NCBI RefSeq assembly: GCF_035046485.1
Contig: NC_085138.1
Location: forward strand, 447,431,204-447,495,203
Reading direction: 5' to 3'
Length of the DNA: 64,000 bases
Source: Aedes albopictus
Lineage: Eukaryota; Arthropoda; Insecta; Diptera; Culicidae
Shown here: piece after piece, positions 22,906-33,187 of the stretch
Numbering within the stretch: the first letter of the stretch is position 1
Layout of the letters: each line of letters starts with the position of its first letter
Position numbers and translations under genes: made by a program
Notes under the pieces: model-generated
Told to the model about the DNA's origin: nothing
Databases searched by the model: none
What the model saw: the letters and a program-made list of their open reading frames with translations, nothing else

Positions 22906-24603
22906 TTAACCATGGGTATGGCAGTCTGCTTGGACTTCAGCAGGTGATATCGGGCGATGTAACAGCGGATGATGTCTTGAGCGGCAACTACCAACAGTGC
23001 AATGAAATCTGGATCTACACTTCCAACGTCCATGGTCAAATAAACACACCTCGCAGAGCTTCCATCTTTCGGCGGCTGCAATTCGTGATTGGACATCCAT
23101 CTGTCGAAACTTTTCGCAATTTCTAACACGGTGGTCAGTACGCTCGCATATTGGGCAAGGTTTCCTGTCGATGCCATCCTGTGAATCAAGCTCATTGAAA
23201 ATGTGGGTGTTCAGATGACCTCGTTCGCGTGATTTCCCCTTTTCCTGCTTATTGACATCCGTTCTCGGTTGCAACAATGTTGTAACTTCGCTGGCGTCTT
23301 CAACAAGTGCTGTCATGAAGCCTCCAAACTCCTTTAACGTTGGATCTGGAAATGCTCGCTTGTGTCTAACCCAGTCTAGTTTGATCGCTGCAGGAAGTTT
23401 ATCCACTAGCTCGTCGAGTAGCGCTGGGTTAGAAAGGTGTGCCTTTAGGTTCGCTGCTTCCAGACTATCGCACAACTGCTGCACAGCCATTCCAAAGTTC
23501 ATCAACGTATCGAGTCTTTCTGGTTTAGGAGCTTCTACACTTCGAACTTTCGCAAGCAAAGTCTTGATTAAAAGCTCAGGTCTTCCGTATAAGCGCTTTA
23601 ATGTTTCTATGATCATCGGCACACTCTGCGGAAACATCAATTTGGTAACGACGGCTTCCCTTGCTGGTCCTCGCAAACACTCTTGCAATCGGATGATATT
23701 TTCGACATTCGAAAACCCGCAGGCCATGTTAGCAGTTTCAAAACTGCTATAGAATATGGGCCACTCACTTGGATCTCCGGAGAACGTAGGAAGCTTTCTG
23801 GGCCATATCTGTCTCGCAGCTAGCTGATTTGCACTAGGCCCCACCCCGTGGACCGACTGGTCGATCATTAGGGCTCTAGCTTCCGGTACCTCGGGTACAG
23901 GTGCAAACGATCCGGGTGGGAAGCTGCCTATTGGTGGCTCAACGCATCTGCTGTTCATGTTGGAATCAGACTGCATGTGTTGGTCTATCAGCCAAGCCTT
24001 GGTTTGTTTGGCTTTAGTGCCACCGCTAGCATTAGAGCTACTTGCCTTGGAACTACTATCGTCATTTATGATTTCTTCCAATTCGAGCTTTTCCTGCAAG
24101 TACTTTTCCATAGCCGCAATTTCCTTTGCACGAAGCGCCCTCTCCTTCTCCCTCTGGATTCGTTCATCCTCGAGTCGTAAACGTTCTTCTTCCAACCTGG
24201 ACTGTTCCAATAGACGCTCGTTTTCTAATCGCAGTAGGGCTAGACGTGCTCGGGAACGAACACTGGAAGTACCGGATGCATTAGTTCTTCCATCCAACGA
24301 TTTGTTACCATCCACCTGATTATGAACGCTACGAGAGTCACGGTTTGCGACCTCCTTAGGAGGGTTAGGAGGTGTCAACGAATCGGGTCCATCTCGCCGG
24401 CGTTGTTCTTTAGACGTCGATGCTAATGTAGATGCAATAGCACACTTGTTGCAACGCCATGGGCGTGTTTCAACTCCCGGAGACACGCCGACACATGAGT
24501 AATGGTGCCAGGTGGAACATTCATCACAAGCAACCATCCCGATATCAGCTGAGTTTGGTCGGTCACACGATCGACAATCATAGCGCTCACCTTTATCGGA
24601 CAT
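22906..24603 (-). CDS. gag: BEL/Pao Gag with N-terminal PHD-like finger
   Basis: This 565-residue protein starts at the first ATG after the LTR. Residues 10-54 form a Cys4-His-Cys3 pattern (C10, C13, C26, C29, H34, C37, C51, C54), the signature of a PHD finger, a fold that in other proteins often reads histone tails. Residues about 118-182 are a charged Leu/Glu/Arg-rich coiled coil. Residues about 270-420 resemble the Pao-type Gag core (LPTFSGDPSEWPIFYSSFE). Near the C-terminus lie zinc knuckles CPICERTDHRVRNC and CEVCLFDHGRWKC, expected to bind RNA. It ends in TAA, with pol continuing in the same frame. Gag should form the particle and package the RNA. The histone-reading role is inference from the fold. 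Confidence 0.93.
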   Translation of the reverse strand: MSDKGERYDCRSCDRPNSADIGMVACDECSTWHHYSCVGVSPGVETRPWRCNKCAIASTLASTSKEQRRRDGPDSLTPPNPPKEVANRDSRSVHNQVDGNKSLDGRTNASGTSSVRSRARLALLRLENERLLEQSRLEEERLRLEDERIQREKERALRAKEIAAMEKYLQEKLELEEIINDDSSSKASSSNASGGTKAKQTKAWLIDQHMQSDSNMNSRCVEPPIGSFPPGSFAPVPEVPEARALMIDQSVHGVGPSANQLAARQIWPRKLPTFSGDPSEWPIFYSSFETANMACGFSNVENIIRLQECLRGPAREAVVTKLMFPQSVPMIIETLKRLYGRPELLIKTLLAKVRSVEAPKPERLDTLMNFGMAVQQLCDSLEAANLKAHLSNPALLDELVDKLPAAIKLDWVRHKRAFPDPTLKEFGGFMTALVEDASEVTTLLQPRTDVNKQEKGKSRERGHLNTHIFNELDSQDGIDRKPCPICERTDHRVRNCEKFRQMDVQSRIAAAERWKLCEVCLFDHGRWKCRSRFHCTVGSCRSRHHPLLHRPISPAEVQADCHTHG

Positions 24604-24625
24604 AATGAGTGGCTATCTTTGAGAA
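24604..24625 (-). promoter_or_regulatory. 22-base leader between 5' LTR and gag, expected primer site region
   Basis: The tRNA primer site should lie here. The minus-strand sequence begins TTCTCAAAGATAGCC and contains no TGG, the usual first bases of a site complementary to a tRNA 3' CCA end. Priming may use an internal tRNA segment, as in copia, or the site may be elsewhere. Confidence 0.5.
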
Positions 24626-25018
24626 TGTTCGGACTGTATTATAGACTTCGCAGCAGTGCGTTTTTGTAGCAGCAGCTCAAAGCTGAAAAAATCCAATTCA
24701 TTTATTATTTATGTTACATGATACAAAACAGGTTATCTTACATAGTCTTCTCCGCTAAATTCTCGCTCACAAACTCTGTCCTTAAAGGCGGTTTTGTCGA
24801 CTCGATGTGCAAAGCTATTAGAGTCGTATAATTATTTATATAATTCATTAGATATCAATTAAAATTAAATTATTACCTCAATTAATAGTGGCAAATTCAA
24901 CCCCACTTATTTCCACGTTGCGATTCTACCAAACTGTTTGCTCAACTGTCATAACATCATACGCATTTTCACACTATCAATACAATCAAACGTGATGCGG
25001 CGCCGTGATGCCAGAACA
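24626..25018 (-). repeat. 5' LTR of the BEL/Pao element
   Basis: This is the 393-bp upstream LTR in the element's orientation. It should hold the promoter and RNA start. It ends 22 bases before the gag ATG. Confidence 0.95.
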
Positions 25019-25023
25019 CTATA

Positions 25024-25767
25024 AATAAATCACTTAAACTAAAGTTCTTTCTTTTTTAGTAACGAAAACAATGCAACCCGATTATTGTGTTATATTTTTA
25101 GAGTCATTGCACACAAAATCTATCTTTCTGCTCGTTCTTTCTGGTTCTTACGCAAGCAATGTTGTTGGCGTCACTTTATCGGTGTTTTTGACGTTACTTT
25201 ACTGATGGGCCAAGATTTGGGTACATAGTAAAAAAAATGTCCTCAATATTCGGCCAACATGTAATTTTCAAAATAGTTATTATTCGTTAAAAACAAACAT
25301 ACAAATTCAAAATAGCATCTTTGCCCGTCGCATCAAATGTTCAGTTATTGAAAAGGCAATTCGAAATATTCCAGAATCATGCCATTTATGATCATGTGTA
25401 TAGACTACCCACTAAGCCGAAGAATCATGGCGTCTACAAAAGCTAAACAAAGTGACATTTTCATACAATTTTAATACTCCAAAGTGCTAAAATTGAAACG
25501 AAATGTTACAGTTGTTTGGCGCAAAGCTTTTCCGATTTCCAGTTCGGCGTGTCTGTTTGAGTTTTTGGTTAACGTTAAGATAGGCCGAACGAGGGGACCA
25601 TGCCAACGAAGGATCCCGATACCCTACCTCGCAAAATTTTTGACAGTATGTGTTCAGTCCGCAAAGCGAACTGAAGTATGGAAACGCACCACCGACATCA
25701 TCTTGCGCCCATCAAACCCCACCTCCCATCCTCTCTAAAATAAAAACTCTCATTTTTTAGTAGCGCC
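25024..25767. other. No gene recognised
   Basis: AT-rich sequence adjoining the BEL insertion site. The small open frame 25484-25738 carries no recognised motif. Confidence 0.3.
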
Positions 25768-25980
25768 CATGCCGCACAGGGACTGTGTTGGAAACACACA
25801 TTTTTTCAAATTGCTCGTACGCTCACATTTTTGCAAAATATCAATATTTTTCGGTATTTGAAGGTGGTTTATAAACCCAGTGAGGTTACCATGTCGAAAT
25901 TATTGCAAAATACATGCTCATGTGAGCGTACGAGCAATTTTAAAAAAATGTGTGTTTCCAACACAGTCATGTGCGGCATG
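25768..25980. mobile_element. Foldback MITE
   Basis: The left arm starts CATGCCGCACAGGGACTG and includes GTTGGAAACACACATTTTTT and TTGCTCGTACGCTCACAT; the right arm carries the same words inverted and ends GCGGCATG. The arms are about 85 bp and the spacer about 45 bp. Confidence 0.75.
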
Positions 25981-25995
25981 AATGTTTACTAAAAA

Positions 25996-26510
25996 TGTGC
26001 AGGCCGAACACATTTTTGAGCGTTGCCGTTTTTGCGTGTCGACCAGCAGCAGTTAGCTACCAGTCGGCGCATATTGAGAGGGAGCGCACGGTCGGCGCTA
26101 GCAAAACAGTTGCTCTCCGACACGACCCGCACACCCGTGCAACGAGTGCATACGAGCGACCGAAACGACGACGACAAACGTGTGACGAGTGAGGCGAGAA
26201 CCCACGAGAGATGAGTGACCCGACGAAGCCGGCACAGAGAAAGAGAGAACTTCCACGCCAGGTGTGCGCGTCCGAAGCTGATCATCATCATCATCAACCG
26301 TCATCATCGCGCGTGCATCGAGAACTTTCCACCGTATTCTAGAGTGCATTGAGTACAGTATAAATATGCGCGCGTTGCGCGAAGTTGAGTCAGTAATAAA
26401 TCGATCCGGCTAACGATCGCAATAAATAGAATTAAGTTAAGAGAAATTATTCCTCTAGTTTCGTCCACCTATCCGAACCAATCCTGGTTTCTGGTGTCAG
26501 AGCTCTTAGC
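25996..26510 (+). mobile_element. LTR-like sequence with primer-site-like end
   Basis: The stretch has a TATA-like TATAAATA (about 26360), a TCAGTAATAAATCG (start site or polyA region) and a second AATAAA, a GC-rich upstream part and a boundary-like ACCA near 26480. TGGTGTCAGAGC at 26492-26503 differs by one base from TGGTATCAGAGC, the classic primer site matching initiator tRNA-Met used by Ty1/copia elements. No coding region follows, so this would be a solo or 5' end remnant. The exact LTR boundaries are guesses. Confidence 0.45.
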
Positions 26511-26891
26511 TTCTGGCCACCAGTTGGAGTGTGCTATCAGCCGACCGAGGCTGAACTAGTCCACTTGAGAGTTGGATACCATTCGCCTGCGGGCACCCCC
26601 GGGAAGGAGCTTCAAACCGCTCCTGCTCCCATCGGCTCGATCTCTGCGGGGACGAGCGCATCCGGTGAGGCCATCCGGCCAATAGCCAGCCCCATTCCTC
26701 CATCCTATACAGTCCACTGCGCGTGTGTATCACGCAACAGTATGTTTTCTTATTAGTTTTGTGTATTTGCTGAAGATTTCAGGTTGCGATTTTATGCGCT
26801 TTATCAGATATTATAATTTGAAATTCACACCATTTATTCGAAGTTTCCATCAACTTTTAACGTTAATATTCTACCAGCTTCTGTCCGAAAA
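26511..26891. other. No gene recognised
   Basis: Sequence up to about 26740 is GC-richer and may be the untranslated leader of the LTR remnant before it. The remainder is AT-rich. Confidence 0.3.
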
Positions 26892-26894
26892 TTA

Positions 26895-27568
26895 CACAAG
26901 TTTACAAAATAAAATGAAAGTCGTGAACTTCTGTCAACGAATTTTTGAAGCACAATTTAGTGCTGATATCGAAACCGACCTTAATTTTTTTTAAGTAGAA
27001 CAGTTTTTGAGTTTTAGCTCAATATCAAGTTTTGCAACTTTTCAAAATATGTAATTTACTAAAATTCAAATAAATTGCGTTTTGTTCAACCAATTTTAAA
27101 TCTTTTTCCATAAATTAAAAGCTGAATACAATACCATTCGATCATCCCAATACAGGTTTTGCGTCAGATTGATGAAATTCAAGATATTGGCGAGTTTTAG
27201 GGACGATCTTCTTAAATTTTAACAAAATCCCCAAATTTTTTTGTAGAAATGTATTTTTTTTTTCAATAAGAAAAAACCAACTTAAAAATTCTTTCTCGAC
27301 GTTTATTTGACATATCATATGTAGGCGAGTTACAGTAACAATTTCAGCACAATCGGAGCATTGATTACGGAGAATTAGATGTTTGAAGTGAGCGACTTTG
27401 TTTAAAAATAGAACAACAATCGATTTCAAATCATCAACCTTGTATGAAAAGTCGAAAAAATTTCCGCTCTACTGTAATTTTTTTCTTTCGCGTTTTCGAA
27501 CTCGGGGCATGATTCTACGCCAAAAATGATCATCAGCTTACCGAGTTCAAAAATGCTGTAAACTAGTG
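26895..27568. mobile_element. 674-bp MITE, copy 2
   Basis: The termini CACAAGTTTACA and TGTAAACTAGTG match copy 1 at 14943-15621, and most of the interior aligns with it by eye. TTA flanks both ends (26892-26894 and 27569-27571). The related minus-strand frame is at 27142-27429. Confidence 0.8.
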
Positions 27569-27571
27569 TTA

Positions 27572-28039
27572 TTATTTGACACATCTACATCGGAAAATAT
27601 TTTAAATTCACATAAGCTCTCGCAAAAATGCCTTAAAATTTTAACTTAATAATTGATTTTTTACTGTTTGAATTTATATTTTAAATAACTCCGCAACAGT
27701 AGGCTATGGAACTTTGATGAAGGAAGAAAAAGCTGCACACGCTAGTGCTCTGATGTCTCAGAAAGAGTTGTTTATTTTGTCAAAATGAACAACTTTTCTG
27801 AAGACGCGAAGTCTCTAAGACGTAAAACTAAAAAGTTATATGGTGGCGTCACCTATGCAGATAAGTTGCGAATCACTAAATTTTTGGCAATTGATGCTCT
27901 TGATCATTACAAGAAAAAAATTGATCAAAGACACCATGTGCCGGATATGCTTCGTTTCGGAGTAATTAATTTTGTCCCGCTCGATTGCGATTCTGGCTCT
28001 AATTGCAATGATTGGAAGGAAAACCTGAGAAAATTCATC
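27572..28039. other. Unassigned; open frame 27785-28303 not recognised
   Basis: The plus-strand frame from 27785 begins MNNFSEDAKSLRRKTKKLYG and stays open for 172 codons, but its second half runs into period-12 repeat. No family is recognised. It could be the start of a decayed transposon gene. Confidence 0.3.
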
Positions 28040-28510
28040 CAGAGATTTTATTTCAGCATTTTTCTAGGGATAACTCCAGAAATTTCTTCAATAATTAGTT
28101 GCTTTAGGAATTTCTCCAAGGATTCCCCCAGTTTTTTTTTCTTTTACGGGATGTCTTCAAGAGTAGCTCCTGCATTTCCTTCAAGTATTGCTTGGCGTAG
28201 TTACCTAGGGAATCTGTCTGGCATTTCTATAGGAAATCAGAAATTAACCCACAGAGGACCCTTTTTTGAATTCCTCAAGAAATTTCCCCAGGAATTCCTC
28301 TAAAGGATACAATCTTCAGGCATTCCCTCCTGAAAATCGACACTTGATTCCTTCAGGAATTCCTCCAGCCGTTCCAGATGGTATTCTTCGGGAGCTCCTG
28401 TTAGAGTTTGCTTCAGTAGAAATTAATGGTTTTTCCAAGAATTCCGTTAGCAAATCCTCTTGCGAGTTCTTTAGGAATGACTTCAAGAAATTTTCCAAGA
28501 ATAACCCTAG
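28040..28510. repeat. Period-12 degenerate array
   Basis: Words such as GGAATTTCTCCAAGGATTCC and CAGGAATTCCTC recur with about 12-base spacing, the same family as 11-17 kb. Confidence 0.75.
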
Positions 28511-28641
28511 CGCAGAGCTGAAATTTATCGACAGTACTTTATGAATGCAATATTTTGCCTATTTCTTTTTCTACGTTTTAGTAAGCTTGTAATAGGTATT
28601 TGTCTTCCAATTGGCAACACCGGAGAGTAATGAAAAAGGTA

Positions 28642-28897
28642 CAGTAGACGTTCGATAGCAGCAACATGCTTTCGTTTCACCAGGTGAACGAAATTTTATA
28701 ACTGCAATGCCTGACAGATGTCAACAAGCCATCAATGAACGTAAAGTGAACGTAAACATTGTCCGACTGCTTATTTGGGCTAACATGGCGCATTATTTTG
28801 ACGTTTGGTGGTGCGATAACTGCATTTTTTGCACTTATCGGACTTGTAGTTAAAAAGCATTGCAGTTAAACTTCTTGCACCGCCCGAACGTCTACTG
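28642..28897. mobile_element. 256-bp MITE with TA duplication (mariner/pogo-like)
   Basis: The termini CAGTAGACGTTCG and CGAACGTCTACTG are exact inverted repeats and TA flanks both sides. A truncated relative starts at 47968. A TA duplication is usual for the Tc1/mariner/pogo group. Confidence 0.8.
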
Positions 28898-28899
28898 TA

Positions 28900-29712
28900 C
28901 TCACACTCGCATGCAGCGCCGTGCTGAAAGCGAGAGTATGGTCCATGCACGTGTTCACTCGTTTGACGGAACGGAAATGGAAACGAGTTTACCGCTCAAA
29001 CTTATTGAACTCGTGTATCGGTCAATAGACGAGACGATAGAAACTGTTGAGAGTCGACCCCAATGAAGTGTCAAAATTCGCTGACCGAGTGAACTCGTAA
29101 CTGACGGTACACTCGTCAATACGGAACTCACTCTCACAAGCCACCGCTTGAGACAACTGGCCTGTCAGCATAGGTAGTGTGTGGATGATTAGGAATGATA
29201 CTTTGATGGGTTACTCATGCATGGAGCTCTCGGACTTTGTCAGTTCTCGCAGCGTAAAACTTAAAACTACCGCCGCAGTCGTCCAATTTCAGATGAAAAA
29301 CAGCAACTAAAACAGACACTCGAGTTGAGTAACTCAACAGCACTGCTCAAGCGATTCCCTTCAGGAACTCTTCAGAAACAGTCAAGAACACGTTGAAAGT
29401 TAAAAAATTTCTGAGGTCAATTTAGAGATTAACTACTCCTTCGCATCCTAGCTAATTAATGTCGAGAACAAAAACAATATATTTATCCTGAGTTCAGTGT
29501 TAAGCCCAGTTTCGTGTTAAGAAGGAATCGCTCAAGAAATTTGTTAACCGATTCCTTGCAGAAACGTTCTACAGTTACTGCCATTTGAACTGTCATTTCT
29601 TCGCAACTGTAATGCGATCGAAGAAAAACGGTTTCTTCAACGATTGAGGCAAGAAGTTTTCCATGCATCAAGATAAATAGGCGCAGATCCAGATCTTCAA
29701 ACAGCCTTTTAA
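28900..29712. other. Unassigned repeats
   Basis: 28900-29140 is rich in ACTCG and GAGTGAACTCG words on both strands. 29490-29690 shares words with 17310-17450 (a dispersed repeat) and contains inverted AAGGAATCG...CGATTCCTT pieces. No gene. Confidence 0.35.
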
Positions 29713-29832
29713 AGCCTGGAACACATAGCGTCCGTTCCGTCGAGGTTTGCGTTTTTTTGACAGTTTTCCCATGGGAAATGTGTCAAACTACTGTCACGCA
29801 CACGCAAACGTATGCATTGTGTGGGGCACTTA
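29713..29832. mobile_element. Probable short foldback element
   Basis: Inverted halves meet at the palindrome CCCATGGG (about 29770). Arms share GTTTGCGT and TGACAGT, and the outer ends share words around ACACA. Weak and decayed. Confidence 0.4.
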
Positions 29833-29839
29833 ACCCTTA

Positions 29840-32587
29840 AAGTTTTACATGAAAAGTCCATAGCATATATGACTTGACATGACACCTATACTCTACTCTA
29901 GATGACGCTTCTCAAGATACGTGCGTCCGTCAAATGTACTAAAGCCCTAATGGATTCTACACACGGTATAAGTGCTTGATTCATGCAACAACGAAGAATG
30001 AAAAGGTGTTTATGTATTCTTCACAAATAAACACCACATCGATTTGCATTAATTAATGATTATTGTTTCCAAAATATTCATCAATGCACAAAGGAAGGCT
30101 TATTGAAGATGAAGAGTAATCGGGGGTTCCCCTGTCAACATGAGGTTTCCTACATACCAAGATTGTTTACGCCTCTCAGTGTCAATAACAATCGATCAAG
30201 TAAAAGTTAATAACAGATATGTTCGGAGATCAAAGCTGTATGATGCAATATTTGCCTATTGCAAGCATGAACAGTATTACATATAAATTAAATCTTCTGA
30301 TAATGAAATATAAGCGTTTTTGAATGTATTTTTTTTTTTTCAAGACTAAAAAAGAAATGAAATAAATTAGACCAAGTAATACCAAGTATCAAATTCTAGT
30401 TTTATAGTTGTTTTCTATCGATTCAAAAATAATTCAAACCAATTTTCAAACAAGCATTAGTTTTATGCGGGTTTTAATACAGCTTCTTACAAACTTAAGA
30501 CCCCTAACCGCCCTTAATAAAAGTATCTTAAAGCTTTAATAAATGATTTGTTTTCATTTTATTTAAGGACTAAATGATGGAAGACAAAATTCGGAATCAT
30601 TCGCCTGAGGGTTTTTATAGTAGAAGTTACATAACAGCTTTATGGCACGCCAAAAGCTAAGTAAATGCACTCGGCAGAATGTTACTCGAGCCCCACCCCA
30701 CAGCTTGCTTCGATGCGTCGCAGTTTCCACACAGCTGAATCATCAACCACTGAATAATTCATTCCAAAAAGATAACCTGATCTGAACTGATTTAAATTTA
30801 GAGCATATTTTCACATTTAACAACAATACGCTTGGATTTGCTTTTGCTTCAATATACCTAAGTACGTAACGATCACTTGTTGTCGAGCAAGTTCAACTAC
30901 CGCGCCGAGCACAGGTGATTTGCATTCAACCGACAGGGGTGACTCATGCTCCGTTCTGCGTGACATTTTTTTTTTATAGCAGTCTCGTCTAACCCTTGCC
31001 AGGGAAGAACACTGTACGAAAAACAAATAGTCGGTGCTGTATGGTGTGATAAAGAATATGGTCAGCTTTTACACCCAAACAATAAATCATGCAAATTCTG
31101 CAGAACATCCTAAGATTTGTAGAAAGTGTGTAAATGAAGTGAATGTACCACATTTACGCATAATTGTATAAGAATTTGACAGCCTTCGCCTGGGTGTCCC
31201 TCTGGTGAGTATCAGGCAACGCATCAGGTCATTTTATGACGTCTATTAAGATCCATTTGTCTTTGATTCTCCCGAAAGCACGTGAGCGGGGAAGATTTAC
31301 AACACCAACCTATAGGCAAATCAGGAAATTTCCCGTTTGGCATCAAACATTCCCGCCAAGAAGTGTCCCCACATTCGTGTGCCATAAAGCAATCATCCAC
31401 TTTTGCGGAAGCAAACAGCGCAGCAATCGATTATCACGCGCGGTGGTAAGCATTTGGGTACACACAGCCAATAACGACCCCCCTACTTTGATGTTCTGAC
31501 GCTGAAATCCCAATGCCTACTATTTTCTACTGAAGAACCGCCTGGCTCTGGATTCTAATCTGTTGGTTCGATTTTGCAGTGCGGCGACTCCACAGAAGAG
31601 CGAGCAATTCTGTCACTGTAATGCGAGCGCAATGATCATAAATTCATTAAGTGGGGGTATTCACTACACTTCTGAGTTCTGTTCGTCACACTTGAGCAGT
31701 TCGCGAGTTTGTGATGGAGAGTACCACACGGTGATTGCAATCTCGAGAGCGTTCGTTCTTTACCGGCAAAAATACCATGCCGTCTACGAAGACAAAAAAA
31801 AACGTGACGAGCGTCGTTAACGCATAAGCAAAGTTGTTTGCGTTTTTTTTATTATTTTGGAGGAAGCGTGATTTGATGTTTGTAAGATGACTTAATTTTT
31901 AGATATTCAGGAATTCAACTTCCCGTGCGAATGTGCCTTTCGCAAACATTGAATAAAAAGATAAATAAACAAATTGTAGAACGACCAACCACAAATGGTA
32001 TACGTTTAACAACCAACGGAATCTCGTAACTTTGGTGATGCATTATTCATTTGTTTTATTGTCAACGACTGGCAGTGTCACATGGCACAATCAAAGTAAA
32101 CTGGTGAATTGTTACACTCTGAACAGATGCCATAACGAATCAAAAGTTCCGCTCAAAGCACAATTAAAGCAACCTAAGAACCACGATTCAACAATTTATC
32201 ACTTCAGGCACTTGTATCATATATGATACAATGTGATTTGAAACGATCATTAGTGCCAGTAGTAGCACCCGTAATGCGGAGGAACGTGTCATCTTCGTCA
32301 ACGTGAGGAGAACCTAATTAGCCGCAAACGTTCCGATTCTCTGGGCTGTGAAAATCCCCTTTTACTTCACTAATGTTTGATTGATTTATTCCCGGACTAC
32401 AGTCATTATTTGCGAGATGATCTCTACACGGCCATTACTGGACAATGTAGTTTTCGCGAACCCAAGAAATGTTTTGTACAATTTTCATTGCATGGAAAGA
32501 AGCAATGCAATCAAAAAAATCCAATTGCAAAGTATTTATAGCACACTTTCTCCTTAATGAAACGTTTCAATGGAATGTATGGATTAC
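29840..32587. other. Low-repeat sequence, no gene proven
   Basis: No transposon signature is obvious between about 29.9 and 32.6 kb, unlike the rest of the window. The minus-strand frame 30817-31026 has a TATAAAA-like word just before an internal ATG but no recognised motif. AATAAA-type signals on the minus strand occur near 32386 and 32056. This stretch could be the transcribed body behind the heat-shock promoter at 33.2 kb. Confidence 0.35.
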
Positions 32588-32810
32588 TCATATCCGCTTA
32601 ATCCAATCGAAGCAAGCTTTTGAAAAATTCCTGATATTACGTAGCTTAGATAACACCTCGAGGGAAAGTCCTCGTTCAATATTCACCCGCCTACTTATGC
32701 ACCCCATTCTTGAACCCCGATACCTTCTTCAGCGAGCTACTATTGCATTCGTCTCGAGAACACCACTTGTTCACAACTGATAACAGCTGAAATTCGAAAC
32801 GTGTCGACGA
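32588..32810 (-). ncRNA. Candidate second exon of the heat-shock-promoter transcript
   Basis: On the minus strand a strong acceptor (a long T-rich tract, then AAAACAG) ends at 32811, so an exon could begin at 32810. It contains a two-codon uORF and then a 39-codon frame at 32707-32588 starting MGCISRR; Met-Gly-Cys at an N-terminus can be a lipidation signal. Coding is unproven and the transcript may be non-coding. Everything here is inference from splice signals. Confidence 0.3.
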
Positions 32811-33047
32811 CTGTTTTGAAATAGAAAAAAAAAACTATACTAAACAATCAAGAATGCAGCGAAACTGTGAAACTAGATGCATTTTACCGAACGAACCGTA
32901 ACGATACTCAAATAGCAAACACCCCGCAATCAGCGTTCGCTTTTGAGGTAACGCTATCAAAACAGAAGTGGAAAACGTGAACCAATATACCTAGCTTTCA
33001 TTGTCATTTTTGCATGTTTGTATTACTTATTAATAAATTGCACTTAC

Positions 33048-33187
33048 GCGAGATTGCAGTGTCTACCAGTAGTACGTACGTATATCGATAAGAATCCGTC
33101 ACACTAGGTTTGATGCTCACGAACGAAGATCAAATGTTCACTACTTCTTGATTCAAAAAGCTTAGGATGCAACAACGGTCAAACTGT
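33048..33187 (-). ncRNA. Candidate AUG-free leader exon with strong splice donor
   Basis: From the predicted start near 33187 the minus strand runs about 140 bases without any ATG and ends at CGC followed by the strong donor GTAAGTG (intron from 33047). An AUG-free leader followed by an intron is the arrangement of Hsp83 and of the heat-shock lncRNA hsr-omega in Drosophila. No sequence identity to either is claimed. Confidence 0.45.

Larger units (their letters stand above)
18478..25018 (-). mobile_element. Full-length, young BEL/Pao LTR retrotransposon
   Basis: The element has two 393-bp LTRs that start TG, end CA and look identical base for base. The host duplication CTATA lies at 18473-18477 and 25019-25023; 5 bp is usual for BEL/Pao. 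On the minus strand the order is 5' LTR, gag, in-frame TAA, pol (protease, reverse transcriptase, RNase H, integrase), polypurine tract, 3' LTR. Identical LTRs mean very recent insertion. All catalytic residues I checked are present. Oddities are the stop between gag and pol and the lack of a standard primer site. Confidence 0.97.

Noticed and set aside
27785..28303. 172-codon plus-strand frame
   Set aside because: The second half runs into period-12 repeat and no family is recognised.
30817..31026. Small minus-strand gene with a TATA-like word
   Set aside because: The TATA-like word directly abuts the ATG, leaving no room for a leader, and no motif is seen.
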